From Spirogloea muscicola (lineage: Eukaryota > Streptophyta > Zygnematophyceae > Spirogloeales > Spirogloeaceae): a stretch of DNA of 64,000 nt. This document shows positions 1 through 12,534 of the stretch, piece by piece (the stretch's first letter is position 1; the number at the start of each line of letters is the position of its first letter). The position numbers and the translations under genes are program-made. The stretch covers positions 164,822-228,821 of the forward strand of contig WELB01000150.1 of assembly GCA_009602725.1 (NCBI GenBank), given 5' to 3'. The notes below the pieces were generated by a model. It saw only the letters and a list, made by a program, of their open reading frames with translations, was not told the origin of the DNA and did no database searches.

Positions 1-2
1 CG

Positions 3-929
3 CCGCCCGCGCAGCCGGGCTTCCTGGCCTACCAGCTGGCCTCGCAGCAGCAGAAGCGCGCGGCGGCGGCGCCCGCGCTGGTGAAGCAGCTCAGCGTGCC
101 GGCGAAGTTCAAGGCGCCGCTGCCATCGGTGCCGCCCAGCCTCGCATCGCCGCGCAAGGCCGCCGCGCGCGGTGTGGACATGGGCGAGGTGTTCAACCGC
201 GCTGCGGCGCCAGCCGCGCCGCCGGCACCGGCGGCGTCAACAGCGGCAGCCCCCGGTGGCCAGTGGACGGCAGCGAGCGGGGCGCCCGCACCTCCGGTAG
301 CCAGTGGCATGCCGCTGCACCACCACCACCACCACCAACACCAGCAGCAGCACCATCCATACCAGCTGCCATTGCCGCAGCCGTTGCTGCTTCCGCATCA
401 GCTGCCGCACCCGCCAGTGCTGCACCTGCCCCCCCACCAGCCATCGCAGTTGCCCCCATTGCAGCCGCTCACGCCCCCACAGGCGCCCCTGTCCAAGGTG
501 GAGCCAGACGCGGCTCTGGTTTCGGCGAAGCTCGACAGATCATCCATGGAGGTGTGGGAGAGTCTCATGGACCAGCTCGACTTCGGGCGGCTCGATGCAC
601 TGGACCTGGCGGGCCCGCCCGAGCTGCTGCGCGCTGCCACGAGCGAGTCCTACGTCTCCTCATTGTCTGAAGATGAGCGCTCATCCTCGACGGTCGCTGG
701 GGGCGCTAGCACGACCGCCGGCAGCAACCCCAACTCCCCCAACTCCGCCAAGTCGATGGCTGACAACGACGACGGTGCCCCGGCCCCACCGGCCGACCCT
801 GACCTCCTTCTGCTGGATCCGCCAGGCATGCTGCCCGAAATCAGCTGGCACACTCTCCTACAGCCCGTCGACTTCAGCCCGTCATCTGTCCAGGACCTTC
901 GTGACCTTGCAGTCATGGACGTACAGTGA
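3..929 (+). CDS. C-terminal part of an unrecognised Gln/His/Pro-rich protein
   Basis: The reading frame is open from the first bases of the window to a TGA at 927-929, so the gene begins upstream. It encodes about 308 residues of low-complexity sequence: an Ala/Lys-rich start, a His/Gln tract (about 304-360), long Pro/Leu/Gln stretches, then a less biased C-terminus. The C-terminus holds a possible amphipathic helix (MEVWESLMDQLDFGRLDAL) and a Ser-rich acidic part. No catalytic motif or membrane segment is visible. This composition is typical of activation or interaction regions of transcription regulators, but that is inference only. The frame is chosen because it is the longest, has the highest third-position GC, and its end falls at an abrupt drop in GC. 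The product family is not recognised. Confidence 0.7.
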   Translation, partial: PPAQPGFLAYQLASQQQKRAAAAPALVKQLSVPAKFKAPLPSVPPSLASPRKAAARGVDMGEVFNRAAAPAAPPAPAASTAAAPGGQWTAASGAPAPPVASGMPLHHHHHHQHQQQHHPYQLPLPQPLLLPHQLPHPPVLHLPPHQPSQLPPLQPLTPPQAPLSKVEPDAALVSAKLDRSSMEVWESLMDQLDFGRLDALDLAGPPELLRAATSESYVSSLSEDERSSSTVAGGASTTAGSNPNSPNSAKSMADNDDGAPAPPADPDLLLLDPPGMLPEISWHTLLQPVDFSPSSVQDLRDLAVMDVQ

Positions 930-1868
930 ATGCACTGTGGATTGCATAATAATGTCTTGCTATTTTCGTGGCGTGCAAAGAGCCGCCCGGAGAGGCCAGC
1001 ACGTGCTGCTTGTGCTGACGGTGCCAGCTGCACCATTTCAACCAGTAAGCAATGGCCTTGTCATGCCAATTGCCAAGCCCCCCCATGTATTATCTGGTGG
1101 TGAATCCACTACCAATTTATTGTGTTTTTATGTATTATTGGCATTACCCTTCAATCAATTGAGCCTCTCAGTCTGAAGTACCAAATGCAATGCAGAGTGT
1201 GCGCGCGTCAGCACATCGCATGCAAATGTTGCGTTTGTAAGATGCACATCAATCTGACACTTGGAAGATGCTGACTCATCATCTCAAGCCAGAAGATGAC
1301 CTTTCCACTCATTGATGGTCATCTCCACTCATTGATGCATCAGCATACAACATTGACCATAAGCAAGTATGCAGGAAAGGCCTCTGAGGTGCCCAAACCG
1401 ATGCCTACCGGCATAGAATCCACCAGTGCACCGGTTTGTCAGTACTTCGATCATGCCTACAGATGTGGAATTGGGGTAGGAGCCACAATGACAGACTTGA
1501 CTCTGTTCAAGTCGGAATCATGAACTCCATATTACAAAGGTGACCAACATTGAAACTTGGCGAAGTGCAAATGAGCAGTCTAGTGAGGTATATGAGGAAG
1601 CGCAGACGCAATACTAATCTGCCAAGATTGGGGTTCATTGCAATTGGCAATTTTGCAACAGTGAGCGTGAATGGCGAACGAGTGCATCAGCACTCATTGT
1701 ATGCATATGCTTTTTCCAGATTCTCAGACCAGTGGCAATGTAAAGGCACGAGAACGAGACTGCGCAAGATACCTGTACAAAATAATCACTATACCCAAGG
1801 GTAGCTCAGGGCGCGACTTGTCAAAATTGACCTTCCAACAGTGCCCCCAGCACAGGCTCATAGCAGCC
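930..1868. other. Noncoding stretch between convergent gene ends
   Basis: GC drops sharply after the stop at 929. This interval holds the 3' UTR of the upstream gene and, on the other strand, the 3' UTR of NdhM. The only notable item is a short duplicated phrase (CACTCATTGATG) near 1308-1336. No gene is recognised. Confidence 0.5.
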
Positions 1869-2851
1869 TCATCCCCCAGCATTGGCCTCAACATCGACGC
1901 CCTGCAATTGTGGCTTCCCCATGCTGAAATTCAGGACGCGGCTATTCAGGTTGTACTTGATCTCGCCACCGAGCAGCATCTTGCGTATGAAGTGCTCGAG
2001 GTCCGACCCAATAAGGCGCAGCGTGTACTCTGTCAACGGCGCACCCTGAACACAATGCCGAGCACTTTATCTGTGAGTCGTCGAGCACACGCGCTCGAGC
2101 ACCCAATGGGGTGGCTATGTCGTGGCACGGGAAGGTCAGCACTGAATGCCAGCTAAGGCGCCGCTAGCGGCGCTCCTGGGGTCCACCAAGAGCGCGGCAC
2201 AGGCATCAGCTGACTCAAGCCGCAGGAACGAGCCGGGAGGCGGAGAGCGTAGCGCCCACCGCATACTGGTCCACGAGCTCCGCGAACTGGTCGTACACCT
2301 TCTGGACCTTGTCGTCGGGCCACTCGAACTCGTTGTCGGGGTCCAGCATGATGCTCAGCTTGTCGATCTGCGTCTGGTCCATCACCTTGCTCACCGGGTC
2401 GATGTAGCCGACGTATATCCGCACGTGGCGCGTCGTGCAGCTGAGCCATCGGCCGCCCTGCAGCACGACACCATGGAGGCCGCCTCCGAGAAGGCGAAGC
2501 TCGTCAGTCAGTGGGCCGGCTGTACGTTAACATAGACCTCAAACGCTGGGAAAACATAAGGTTGGACTGACTCAGAGAGACTCTTGAGGCCAACGATGAC
2601 AGCGGGGCCTTGGATGGAGGCCCCGGGCCATCGGCAGACGGCGGCTGCGCAGCAAGGGCCGCGGCCGCGGCGGCGGCGGCGGCGGCGGTGGCAGCGGCGG
2701 TGGCTCTGATCCGGCTTTTTGGAGGCGGCAGGAGGATGGGGACCGGGCGCGGCTTGATCACGAAGCTCTGAGAGGCGATCGATATGAGGTCCAGGCCTGC
2801 CGAGTCTGCGGCGGCGGCGGCTGCCGGCAGCAGGTCGCAGAGGGCGGCCAT
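1869..2851 (-). CDS. ndhM: Plastid NAD(P)H dehydrogenase-like complex subunit M
   Basis: NdhM is a nuclear-encoded subunit of the thylakoid NDH-1 complex, which runs cyclic electron flow around photosystem I. Three exons read on the minus strand. Exon 2 (about 2519-2260) encodes CTTRHVRIYVGYIDP and ILDPDNEFEWPDD, and exon 3 (2045-1869) encodes EYTLRLIGSDLEHFIRK and NLNSRVLNFSMGKPQLQ; all are diagnostic for the family. The exon 2/3 junction (2260/2045) is GT-AG and phase 0. The first exon probably starts at 2851 (MAALCDLLPAAAAAAD) and looks like a transit peptide. Its junction with exon 2 is uncertain: a 52-bp intron (2571-2520) keeps the frame, but an alternative uses another frame and an acceptor near 2462. 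A single n at 2916 lies just upstream, so the true 5' end may be incomplete. Family identity is very secure; the N-terminus is not. Confidence 0.9.
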
Positions 2852-3192
2852 GTCGTGCGCGCAGCCGCGGGGGGAGACGCCTGCTGGAGCTGGCAGCGGC
2901 CTCGCCTGCAGCGGCNGCGGCGGATGCGGCGGCCAGGCCGCAGGCTGCGGCCGCCATGGCCGCGCCCTCGCCGACGAAGACCACCGACAAGGCTCAACCG
3001 CCGCCGAGCTCCCGGCCGCGCGCCGCCGACGGCGGCCCGGAGCCTGGCTCTGCGGCACCTCCGCCTCAGGACCTCGACGCCTTCCCTGGGCCGCCGCCGC
3101 CGTCGCCGGGCCCGGGATGCGCGCCGCGGAATGCGGCGGCTCGGCCGGGAGGGGCAAACCTAGCTGCGCCACGCCGGCAGGGCGCTTCCCCG

Positions 3193-3202
3193 AAACCCTA
3201 AA
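3193..3202 (-). promoter_or_regulatory. Telo-box-like motif upstream of ndhM
   Basis: AAACCCTAAA lies about 340 bp upstream of the proposed ndhM start. Telo-boxes occur in plant promoters of growth and translation genes. Function here is inferred only from sequence and position. Confidence 0.35.
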
Positions 3203-3289
3203 GGTCTCCCGCGCCGCTGACGGGCCCCGTCTGCGACGCGCTGCGCCGTCAGCGAAGCAGGCGGCACCCGCTACTGCCAATGTTCGGGC

Positions 3290-3630
3290 ATGTCGCTTTC
3301 ACTTTTTCGATTCAGTGGAAGGCTTTGGGAAAGGCAGGGAACGCTCTGCAGACGGGCCGGTGGCTGTGATGGGCCAGACTCAGAGGCACAGCTCTTGCAG
3401 AGGAGGTGAGGGCTGTGAAAAGCCAGCCCACAATGGATGAACCAGAGGACTCCGAGAAGTGTCAAGCATGCAGGAAAGGCACGAGATCATCAAGGATAGC
3501 TGCTCAGTGACCCCTGGTCCGACTCAGAAGAAAAAGCTCTTCCAGCGTACCGCATGGCTGTGAGAGGCCAGCCCAACGGAATGAAGAAGGTCTCGCTAAG
3601 TGACAGGCAAAGAGGTCAATTAAGAAGTCT
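3290..3630 (-). mobile_element. LINE 3' UTR-type repeat units
   Basis: Two or three diverged copies of the recurring unit (GGCTGTGAAAAGCCAGCCC and variants such as GGCTGTGAGAGGCCAGCCC) are present. Elsewhere in the window the same unit follows the stop codon of LINE C-terminal reading frames, which fixes its orientation as minus here. No coding part is preserved. Confidence 0.55.
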
Positions 3631-4481
3631 CAATAGAACTGGACAACCGAATCAGCAAGTCGAGAGGCTGCTTCATCAGCCTCTCAGTCATCAGCCTCTC
3701 AGTCAACCCTAGTCGATGGCCGCAAGTTGGAAAGACTTGCAGGGAGAAGTGTCCGCCCGTCCAAGTGGGCAGCAAATGGACCAAGCTGCAATGATAGCAA
3801 TGACGTAGATGTTGCCTCTGATCTCTGAGTATTGTCTGCGAGTTCGTATTAGTATCATATGTTAATTACACCATATTTCTCTTCATCATTTAGCACTTGA
3901 GGCTTCCCCACATAGCCAAGCTCACCGTAGCTAGCCGCTGCGACAATCACACCTGGCCACCAGCCCAGAGCCTGTGGATGTCAGTGTGGCTTATAAGCCT
4001 TATACACAATGCTGCGACAACAGTTGCCCGCACAATGGAGTTAACCAGGTGCTTTTATGTGTGTGCAGGTAGACGCCCTCATGCTCCTGGCTTGGCCCTC
4101 CACTTTAGCATGTGGTCACCTGACACGGTCGGATTTCCAGCCTCCAAAGGCGAGCCTTTGTTGGGCCCTATGCTGTCTTCGGCGGTGGTGGTAAGGACTG
4201 GTAGCAGGCATATTGTTCCTTACAGCTGCTTGCCAAGCGCCTTGGCCGTAGCGTCCTTTCTGCAAAGCAACTCCTGTGCCTGCCAGATCGTTGCTCTACA
4301 TGTGCGAAGGACGTTCTGCTTGGGCCTACCTTACCTAGCTGACTTCGCAGCTACCTTGCCACTTTAAGCAACCATGCCGCTTGTTACCTCGCCCATCAAG
4401 CTTGAATCTACTTTCACCGAATGTCACTGCAGAAGGCACAGCAACTGGTTTCTTTGACATTGCAGGGAAGATTTTTAGTAA

Positions 4482-4800
4482 ATGAAAGGGGAGAACCAAC
4501 CGCAGTATTTCTGGGAGGGTAGCTTAGACAATCTAAAGTCCCGCAACCTATCATTGCTTGCTATTAAATTGCGGCTATCACTGAATCTGCAGCGCTCCCA
4601 GGCACTCGCGATACACCAGTGTGCTGGGCGCACACTAGACCTGGCTAATGGCTTCCGTAGTGGTGGTCTGGCTCCTCAGCTTAGCTTGTTAGATATGTGC
4701 TCACTCGTGAATACTAGTGTCCCCCTTAGCCAGCTCATTGCCCCGTTACCAGGACTTTGTAAGGCACGAGTTGGCCTCCCTTTCATTTCCATGCTGACCG
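4482..4800 (+). mobile_element. 5'-truncated LINE, C-terminus and 3' UTR
   Basis: The plus strand encodes a degenerate C-terminal tail of a LINE ORF2 (RLSLNLQRSQALAIHQCAGR, then LANGFRSGGLAPQLSLLDM), followed by GTGCCCCCCTTAGCC. The same tail and the same downstream sequence occur in opposite orientation near 54430-54610, where it ends LPDMYVLTRGY. The copy is 5'-truncated, as expected for target-primed reverse transcription. The flanks up to about 4960 may be more of its 3' UTR. Confidence 0.65.
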
Positions 4801-5159
4801 AGCACCTTTCTTCTTTTTTGGCTGCGGTGTGCAGCAAGTCTAGGATCTCCAAAGTGGGCTCAGAAGAGTTGCAAGAGCATGCGCGCCTGCGTTTCTTGAC
4901 AGTGAGCTTCTACACTTGCCCGAAAAGAAATTGCAAATCATGCTTTGATTCTGCCCTCTGAAGTGAAGCCGTCGCTGTTAGTCAACTATGGTTTGCACGA
5001 CTTACTAAAGGTCTGTAGATACTACCTGCTGTATTTGGTGAAAACCATTCTTGACGTATTTCTGTGTGACCCTACCCTTCAATTTTCTTGGTTTGCTCTT
5101 TCACAGCCACCGGCCCCTCTTTAATGAGCGCTTCAAGCCTCTCTACAAGAGCTTCCGTC

Positions 5160-5640
5160 TTCCTGTGAGGTCGGTGTCCAGAGAGAGACTCTTCCAGTAG
5201 AGGGCGATGGCTGTGATTGGCTAGCCCAGAAAAGAGCAAACAAACTTACGAAGGGGCCAGAAAAGCTCCAAAGAAGAAGTGGCTCTCCCAATATGGGCAA
5301 TGGCTGTGATAAGCCAGCCCGAAGAATTGACAAGGTTCGAAGGGGCCAAGCTACGAAGGGGAAAGCTCTAAAGCACACAGCGACCCGAAGTGTCCATAGG
5401 GAAGTGGGGCTGGCAGAGGGGTTGGCAAAGCCAGCCCAAAAAAGAATGGACAATGTCCGAAGCACAAGGTCTGAAGTAGAAGCAGCGAGCACGAAGAACA
5501 ACAAGCATAAAATGAAATGAAGCAGCTACGAAGCACTCAGTAACCCATGCTAAGCGGCCTCAGGTCAGAGAGACTGGGTTCCTGGAAGCAGTGTCCAGAG
5601 CTTAGGCGGGTGGAGGGCAGAGACGCGCCGTTGCGCACGG
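5160..5640 (-). mobile_element. 5'-truncated LINE, C-terminal tail and 3' UTR units
   Basis: On the minus strand the end of a LINE frame (SLSDLRPLSMGY, stop at 5537) is followed by 3' UTR units containing GGCTGGCTTTGCCAACC-like stems down to about 5160. The closely related copy at 39690-39790 ends SLSDLRLLSRGY. The element abuts the 5' flank of the phytyl ester synthase-like gene. Confidence 0.65.
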
Positions 5641-5984
5641 CGGGCAAGCGAGAGACGTGGGAGCAGCGGCTCCCACGCCGGCGGCCATGGCGGCAGCCTG
5701 CGGCAGCGCCAGCTCGGCCGGGCGAGCAGCTTCCCCACGGCAACGTGGCTGGCACCAACGCCCGCCACACCCTCTCGGCGGTCTTGGCAGACGAGCCAGC
5801 TGACGGGGGACCGGGGCTCTACGTGGCTGCAGGCCGCGGGGTGGCCGCCGGCACGCCGTCTGGCCTGACGTCTCGACGAGCGGCAGCGTGCCTTTCGAAA
5901 TAGAAGGTCTTTCAACTGCGCCGAACGGTACAGTTGATGGGCTCCCCGGGAACCTGGCCTGCGCCTCCTCCACCTGCGATAGCC

Positions 5985-8900
5985 ATGGCCGCGCTGCGGC
6001 CGCCGCTCGCGCCGGCGCCGTCCTCCGCGAGGCGCGCGCCGCTGGGAGCCGCGGGAAAGCCGGCGCAGAACCCGAGCAGGCGCCTCGCGAGCGGCCCGCT
6101 CCCAGCCCTGCGCCGGAGGGCCCCGGCTCTCGTCGCAGCTCTTGTGTCCGAGATTGAGGCCCGCAGCGTCAATGGCTCGGCGGCGCCTCACAACGGCGGC
6201 ACGCTCTCGGAAGCGGCTCGTCGAGGCTCCGGGGCTCTGACGGCCGAGGCTGCGGAGGTTGGCAACGGCGCAGCGGCCGGGAGCCGCCCTTCTCCCCCAC
6301 CACCACCACCACCGATGGCTGACGGCAGGTTAGCTTCACTGAGCCCCTGGCGTCGCTTGTAGAGCTTGCTCTTACATCAAATCACACCGTTACGTGTGGC
6401 GTGACTCGACTGATCGCTGTCTTGGTTTATCTAAACCCCTGCGTCCCGCCTGCTTGTAGCCTGCAGGCCCAGCCGGAGCCCGACACTGAGCAGATCCTGC
6501 AGGAGGAGATCAGCAAGCAGATCCTGGCGGCCCCTCCGTCCTGCCCTCTGCCTAACTTCAGCACCACCTCCACCCGCCTCACTTTCATCAAACCACTCCG
6601 ACAGTTCTACACCCAACAGGCTGATGAGGCTGGAGACAGTAGTGGTGCAGCAAGCAGTACGCCGGAAGCGCCCGATAGGAGGCCTCTACTGGTATACGTG
6701 CCAGGGATGGATGGTACTGGCCAGACCGTTCGCCCTCAGCTTACAGGTCTCAATGATGCAGGGTGGGTGCTCAAGGTGCTAGCTGAGCAGACACATGAAT
6801 GACATCTCTTGCGTCACAGAGTAGGGTTATGGCAGTTGTTTGTTTGAAAATTGTTTGAACTCCAGTGACTGTTGAGGTTTGAAGAAGCAAGTCGGTTGTG
6901 CACACAGCGAGCATCAGATAGGACAGTGATGCGGTGGTTCGTCTTTGCGCAGCTGTTGTCACTTGAATGCACGCTTTCTTAGGCTGATAGAATGGGCATG
7001 GGTGACTGTCGTAAGGGGGTCCACAAATAAGCGTAACCGTGTTGTCAGATTGTGCTTCCAGGTCTTTGATAGGCTGTCGTTCAGATTGTCACACTGATGT
7101 AATTGGAAGAGGAAGGTCATTCCAACAACTTGTATATTTTGTGTGTTTGCAGGTATGATATTGCTTGCATCTACCTTCCAAGCAATGATAGATCAACTTG
7201 GGCAGAGCTAGTTGCTGCAGCAGTGCCTCTTCTGCGTAAAGAGGCTCTGATAGGAGGCAGTGGCAAGCAGAGGAGTGTGACTCTGCTGGCTGAATCATTT
7301 GGGTCATGTCTTGCACTACGGATTGCAAGAGCTGCTCCAGATCTCATCTCCCGGATGGTGCTGGTACTATAAGCATGCCTCTTGTGCCTGAAACTGTTCA
7401 TCTGGTTAGAGCCTATTTGTCGAGAAATCGTTGGTTGTGTTTGTTTTGCAATCTTTTAGATAGGTACAATTGTCTAATAGCTCAACTGTCTGGTTGCTCG
7501 GATGAGTGATTGTGCTCATGAGAGGTCTCAGATTTCAAATAGCTCTGTGCAGATTAACCCGGCAACTGGCTTCAAGAATGGCAATCCCCTCATTAGCTTC
7601 TGTGCTTGGACAGGGCTTCTAGCAGCATTCCCTGATGTCCTCTATGGGACAGCCCAGGTACTTGCCCGATATCATGAGTCTTGACCCTTGCATGTGAGCT
7701 ATACCTTGAGCGCCATTCACATTGGCCCGATGCAGCAGCTGCAACAAGCAGTAGTTCTTTGTTGTGGCTCAGTTGTTGTAACCCCGTCGACTGGAAGCAG
7801 AGTACTGGCAGGTCGCCTGTCAAACGTTGATATCTGTCAGGAGCACAGGGCAGGTCGGTTGTCCGGTTGCCCAGCACAAAGACGTGTGACATCACAACTT
7901 TAAAGTAGATGTGCAGGACGTCTTACTGCCACTGATGGTGAAGCGGAATAGAGTATCAAGGACATCCAATGAAGATCTACTCTCGCCCGTCGACTTCGTT
8001 CCATCCGCTTGTGCAGCTTGGAGGCTGGCCATGCTCAACGATGAGGCTGGGCTGGAGGAGCAGGATTTGGCAGAGATCAAGACATCAACTCTTCTTGTGA
8101 GCCTCTCCATACTACCAATGCAAAGAATCAAGTCGATGTGCTGGTAGCTGACATAGACAGCCAATGTTGTCTCCGAGCAAAGCACTCTCTTACGCAGGTG
8201 GAAAGGGGGTCGTAGGCTCTACTTGATTGTTGTTAAGTCTTAGCTTTATTGAGTGTTCAAGGCTGCCTCCTCACTCTCACCCACTTATACTCGCTGGCTG
8301 CTGAATTGTAAAGTGGTCCGGCCTTTATTACAAAGGTCGACCTGCTCCCAATGGTATGTTTGTTGATTTGCTAGACAATCTCGACCTGCAAAGTATTAAC
8401 AATGTTGCTTTTGCTTTTTGTAGATAGCCAGCTGCAAAGATCGTGTGCTCCCTTCGATGGCAGAAGGGGCTCGCCTTCAGAGGCTCCTTGGAAGTGCCAG
8501 ACGCTATCTGCTCCCTGAAAGGTACTAAATTACTTAATGGACACTGAGTCAGTCCAAGGATCAGATGAAGTCATTCAGCAAAATTTTCATCTGGGTCGAG
8601 ATTTACAGTTTACCCTATGTCACTACACACATTGACATGATCGATGCTATGCATCGGGAAAAGTCGTCATTTCAGCAGCAGGTGCAAGCCATGCATGGCT
8701 TGCAAGCAACAAGTCAGCTGGCTCTACATGGGTTCATCAGGGAGCATCTGACCAGGACCAGTTGCAAACCCTGATCACCGGCTGCATGGTGCAGTGGGCA
8801 CACTGCTCTTCTGGAGGATGATATCGACATTGCAAACATCATGAAGCAGAATGGATTTGAGGTTCCAAAATCTGCTTCAGCGGAGGATGGCAATGCCGAG

Positions 8901-11900
8901 GCATCCAGCAGCAATGGTAATGCTTCAACTGTGCAACTGGTCAAAGCAGAGCAGCAAATGCTGCGCAAGAAGGAAGCTGTGGCTGATGAGACAATGGATG
9001 AGATGGGAAGGATATTGGAACCTTGGAGAGTAAGTTCTTGAACCTTAATGAGTGTGTTCATAGTGTCACCGCTTGTTTTGGGTAGTACATTCTTACCCAG
9101 ATTGCATAGCCGGGTTGCAACAGCTTGACGCCACAAAGACTATCTATTCTCATTTGCAAGCTCTATTGTATTGATGCAGGTACTCACTTCTCCATTAGTG
9201 TCTGGTGAGGAGAATTTGCCAAATCCAAATGCACAGGTCAGATACCTCTGTCACTGGAGGATATGGTTACATTCATATGCTTGTGCGAGCATGTTTTCAC
9301 TCCAGCTCTTTTATCCAATTTGTTGGGTTCATGTGCAGTATAAGTCTTTGCCTCTCTGCAACACTGCATACAAACGTTGTAAGTTGCTCTTGCTATTACG
9401 TTGTATTTGCTGCAAGTAAGAGGTGAGCTTCCTCTTCAAAGCAAGGCTTGATTGAGCCCTTCGTTGTGTTACTGTATGTCTTCGCAGCCGAGGAGGCCTG
9501 TCCTATTTGTTGGCAATCATACCCTGTTTGGCCTTTATGACTCTCCTACACTGGTCTATGAGGTGTGGTACTAGACCTCAATGACTATATTGAACATAGT
9601 ACCACAACCGTTGTGTTTACGGGTACTGAGATCACTGTTCTGCATATTCCATGCCAAAATTACTGGATGGAAAACTGGATGTGGACCTTTGAAGCATACA
9701 GCTTTTACTTCAGCCTGGCAGCTAGAGTTGCCAGACACTGCTTTTTGACATGTCCCCACATTACCAATATCTACCTATCCTGTACAAACAACATGTAGGA
9801 TTGCATGTATTGGCAGGGTACTAAATTCAGCACATGCCACTCTTGCATGGTTCATACAGTTGTACTTGAGGGGCTTCCGGTGTCGCGGCCTGGCTCACCC
9901 AGGACACTGGCTGAGTGGTGCATCCACTCTGTTGGAGAGGTCTTGACAAACGTGCTTCCTTCTATCCTTGTTGTGCATTGGGTGTTGTTCTTGCGTTTTG
10001 GTATCTCATTCTGAGGGTAACTAATGCTTGATGCCCTATTCGACCTCCAAAAGGCTGACTGGCATGACTGTTGGTGCAGGTATGGTAATGTGAAAGCCAC
10101 ACCACGAGCAGCATACAAGCTCCTCAAAGTACTCTACTATTGAAGATGGTCCTTCTGTCACGTGCCAGCTTGAGCTACAAGAATTGCTCACAAGGAGATA
10201 CTTTGTTGTGGAGAGGCACCCTTTCCTGCTCAATTGCAAGCAATAACACACAATAGAGGCATTGCATGATTGTTGCGAGCAGGAAGGAGAGGACGTTTTG
10301 CTTTTCCCTGGTGGAGGCAGGGAGGTTTCCAAACGCAAAGTAAGGTCGCAGGCATGAAGGTGTTTATGGGTGGAATTGAAGATCCTGTGTGTAGTCATAT
10401 TGTGAGCTTGAAAAAGTCTTGGGAGTCTACACTGACAGTTGACAATGTGCCTGTCAATGTTACCTGCATCGACTCTATTGATAATAGGGGGAGGAGTATA
10501 AGTTAATGTGGAAAGAAAAGGTGGACTTTGTGCGAATGGCCAGTAGGTTCGGTGCTATTATAGTGCCATTTGGAGCTCTTGGGGCTGATGATGCGTAAGC
10601 TCCAACATCAGACACTCTATGTCCAAGTCTTTGTACCAGTGCCAGTCTTCTGCCGTAGGCATAGGCCTGGCGTGTCTGCCCTCGCATTGGGTCCATGTGT
10701 AGTACAGTATGCGGTCAATGTGCAATACAGTTTGCGATCAGGTTGTGACTTTGGTGTCAACTGCAGCAGCATTGCTCATCCTCGAGAGGTCAAGCAGCTG
10801 TTATGTGAACAAGCAGCCGGAAACGCCGGGCACATGGCAGCAGCACAGTCCTTGCTGTACAGCCAAACTTGAGAAGAGGTGGTGGCAAAGCAATTTGCCC
10901 TTATTAATTTACTTGCATGAACTGTTGCCAGGTACAAGCTGCTCATTGATACAGATGACATCCTGGAGTCTCCAGCTGGTCCACTTATCAGGAATATTAT
11001 GAGGAGGTTCGATCTTGATGCTGAGGAAGCTGTGTATCCCATTGCAGCATTCCCTGGTACCAGCATTCCCAGGTCTGCCTTCAAACGTATTAGCACCGCT
11101 ACCTGCACTATGTTGCATCGCTGTCTAGTTGCAGTGAAGTACCTCTTCACATTGCCAGCATAGCTCGTGACCACCACTCAGCTTTTTCTGTTTGTAGCCC
11201 AATACCGTTGCCTACGATTGAGCGGATGTATTTCCACTTTGCAAAGCCAGTGGACACTGCTCAATATTGCTGCAATCTCAACGATGCAAAGGAGGTACTG
11301 CTTCGGTTGGTTGTCTGTGGTAGTATTTAGGTTGTTGGCCCTCTTGTTTTTTGCAACTTGACGCTATCATGCTGATGCTGATTTGCTCAAACTTACGCTG
11401 ACACTTTCTTTGTGGATGACTTTGCTGGGTCTGGAATGGGCTGCAGTGCGCTGATCTTTACAGTAAGCAACAAGCACACAGTGCACAACTGGCAGGATAT
11501 GCTATATCTGGAAGTGTCACGCTATGCTTTGTGCAATTGTGCATGTGAGACTCAGGCAGATTCAAAGCATGAAATTAATGCTTGATTTGGTGCTGCAGAG
11601 TTGGTAAGGTCGGAAGTGGAGAATAGCATCTCGTACCTCAAAGAATTGAGAGCTCGCGACCCGGTGAGCATTCTGCCTTCAGATTAGATTGCATATGCAA
11701 AACTAAAGTAGCTAAATCAAGTAGCATGAAATAAGTAGCACAAATTAAGCTCGTATCTCTGCTATGCTGGAGAGGTCATAATAGGTCATCAAGAACCACA
11801 GCAGTAATTTCTTCCAATGAAAGATGGGGGCCTTTTGGTGACTGCCGGAAATGACGTGGGTGATTTGACCTCTTTGTCAACGTGTCAGGAAAGGACACTT

Positions 11901-11957
11901 CCGGCCAGGCTTTTAGCAAAAGCAAGGCGATTGCTACCAGAGTTTTCACCCCGATAA
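5985..11957 (+). CDS. Phytyl ester synthase/diacylglycerol acyltransferase-like protein, plastid
   Basis: This family (plant PES1/PES2) moves acyl groups onto phytol and diacylglycerol in plastids, notably during chlorophyll breakdown. Seventeen exons can be phased without a break: 5985-6328, 6460-6762, 7153-7363, 7553-7657, 7917-8096, 8424-8521, 8795-9029, 9180-9236, 9488-9562, 9860-9939, 10080-10128, 10283-10339, 10488-10594, 10932-11072, 11198-11294, 11601-11663 and 11889-11957, giving about 756 residues. The N-terminus (MAALRPPLAPAPSSARR) resembles a transit peptide. Next comes an alpha/beta hydrolase part with VYVPGMDGTG (about 194-202), nucleophile Ser in LLAESFGSC (about 264) and GHTALLE (about 415). 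The acyltransferase part has GNHTLFGLYD (about 520-529, the NHx4D type), LLFPGGGREVSKRK and VDFVRMASRFGAIIVPFGAL. The nucleophile motif has Ala where many hydrolases have Gly. The last exon is the least certain. Confidence 0.9.
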
Positions 11958-12534
11958 TATTATGTATTCTTGTAGCGTCTGGTCAGCATTAAGCGTCTGT
12001 GCAGATAGGGAATCATGGCGCTTATCCCGCCATTCTTTGCCAACTGACACACAGCATGCATACGTCGGACATTTACATACCCATTCTAGCTATTGCGACC
12101 TCCACATGTGACAGGAGCATGCTGGCATGCTGTATCATTGACTATTACTATCCCAAGAATGTGGTGCTCATGCTCTGCTTGTGCACTTACTGTGGTGTGG
12201 GCAAGTGTGAATCATTATCTGGACATAATGTAATATCATCACAACCAGCATTGCATGCATCAACTGTGCATGCCAGAGTTGCCATTATAATGTTATTGTG
12301 CACAAACGTCCACTCCATCTTCCGCTGCCCACAGCAATGAAAGAGATGGTTTGCCGTCGATTGCTGGACGTATCTGCCAGCTGCAATGAAAACAAGTTTC
12401 AAAAATCTAATCACATGGAAGGTGCATGTGGAATCTCATGCAGACACTGCAAAAACGTGAATCCAGTCCTTTGGATGCAGCTTGCAGCAGTTTAAGCCAA
12501 GGAGAATAAGGCGACTTACCAAGAAGGTTTACTT
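11958..12534. other. Intergenic, no gene seen
   Basis: AT-richer noncoding sequence lies between the end of the phytyl ester synthase-like gene and the inverted repeat. No repeat family or conserved protein was recognised. Confidence 0.5.

Noticed and set aside
304-1176. Long alternative frame rich in Thr and Cys overlapping the first gene
   Set aside because: It is a shifted reading of the CAC/CAG repeat region; the 3-929 frame has the coding-like composition and ends at the GC drop.
2784-3440. Plus-strand frames over the ndhM first exon
   Set aside because: They are antisense shadows of a GC-rich transit-peptide and promoter region and contain the collapsed gap; no family match.
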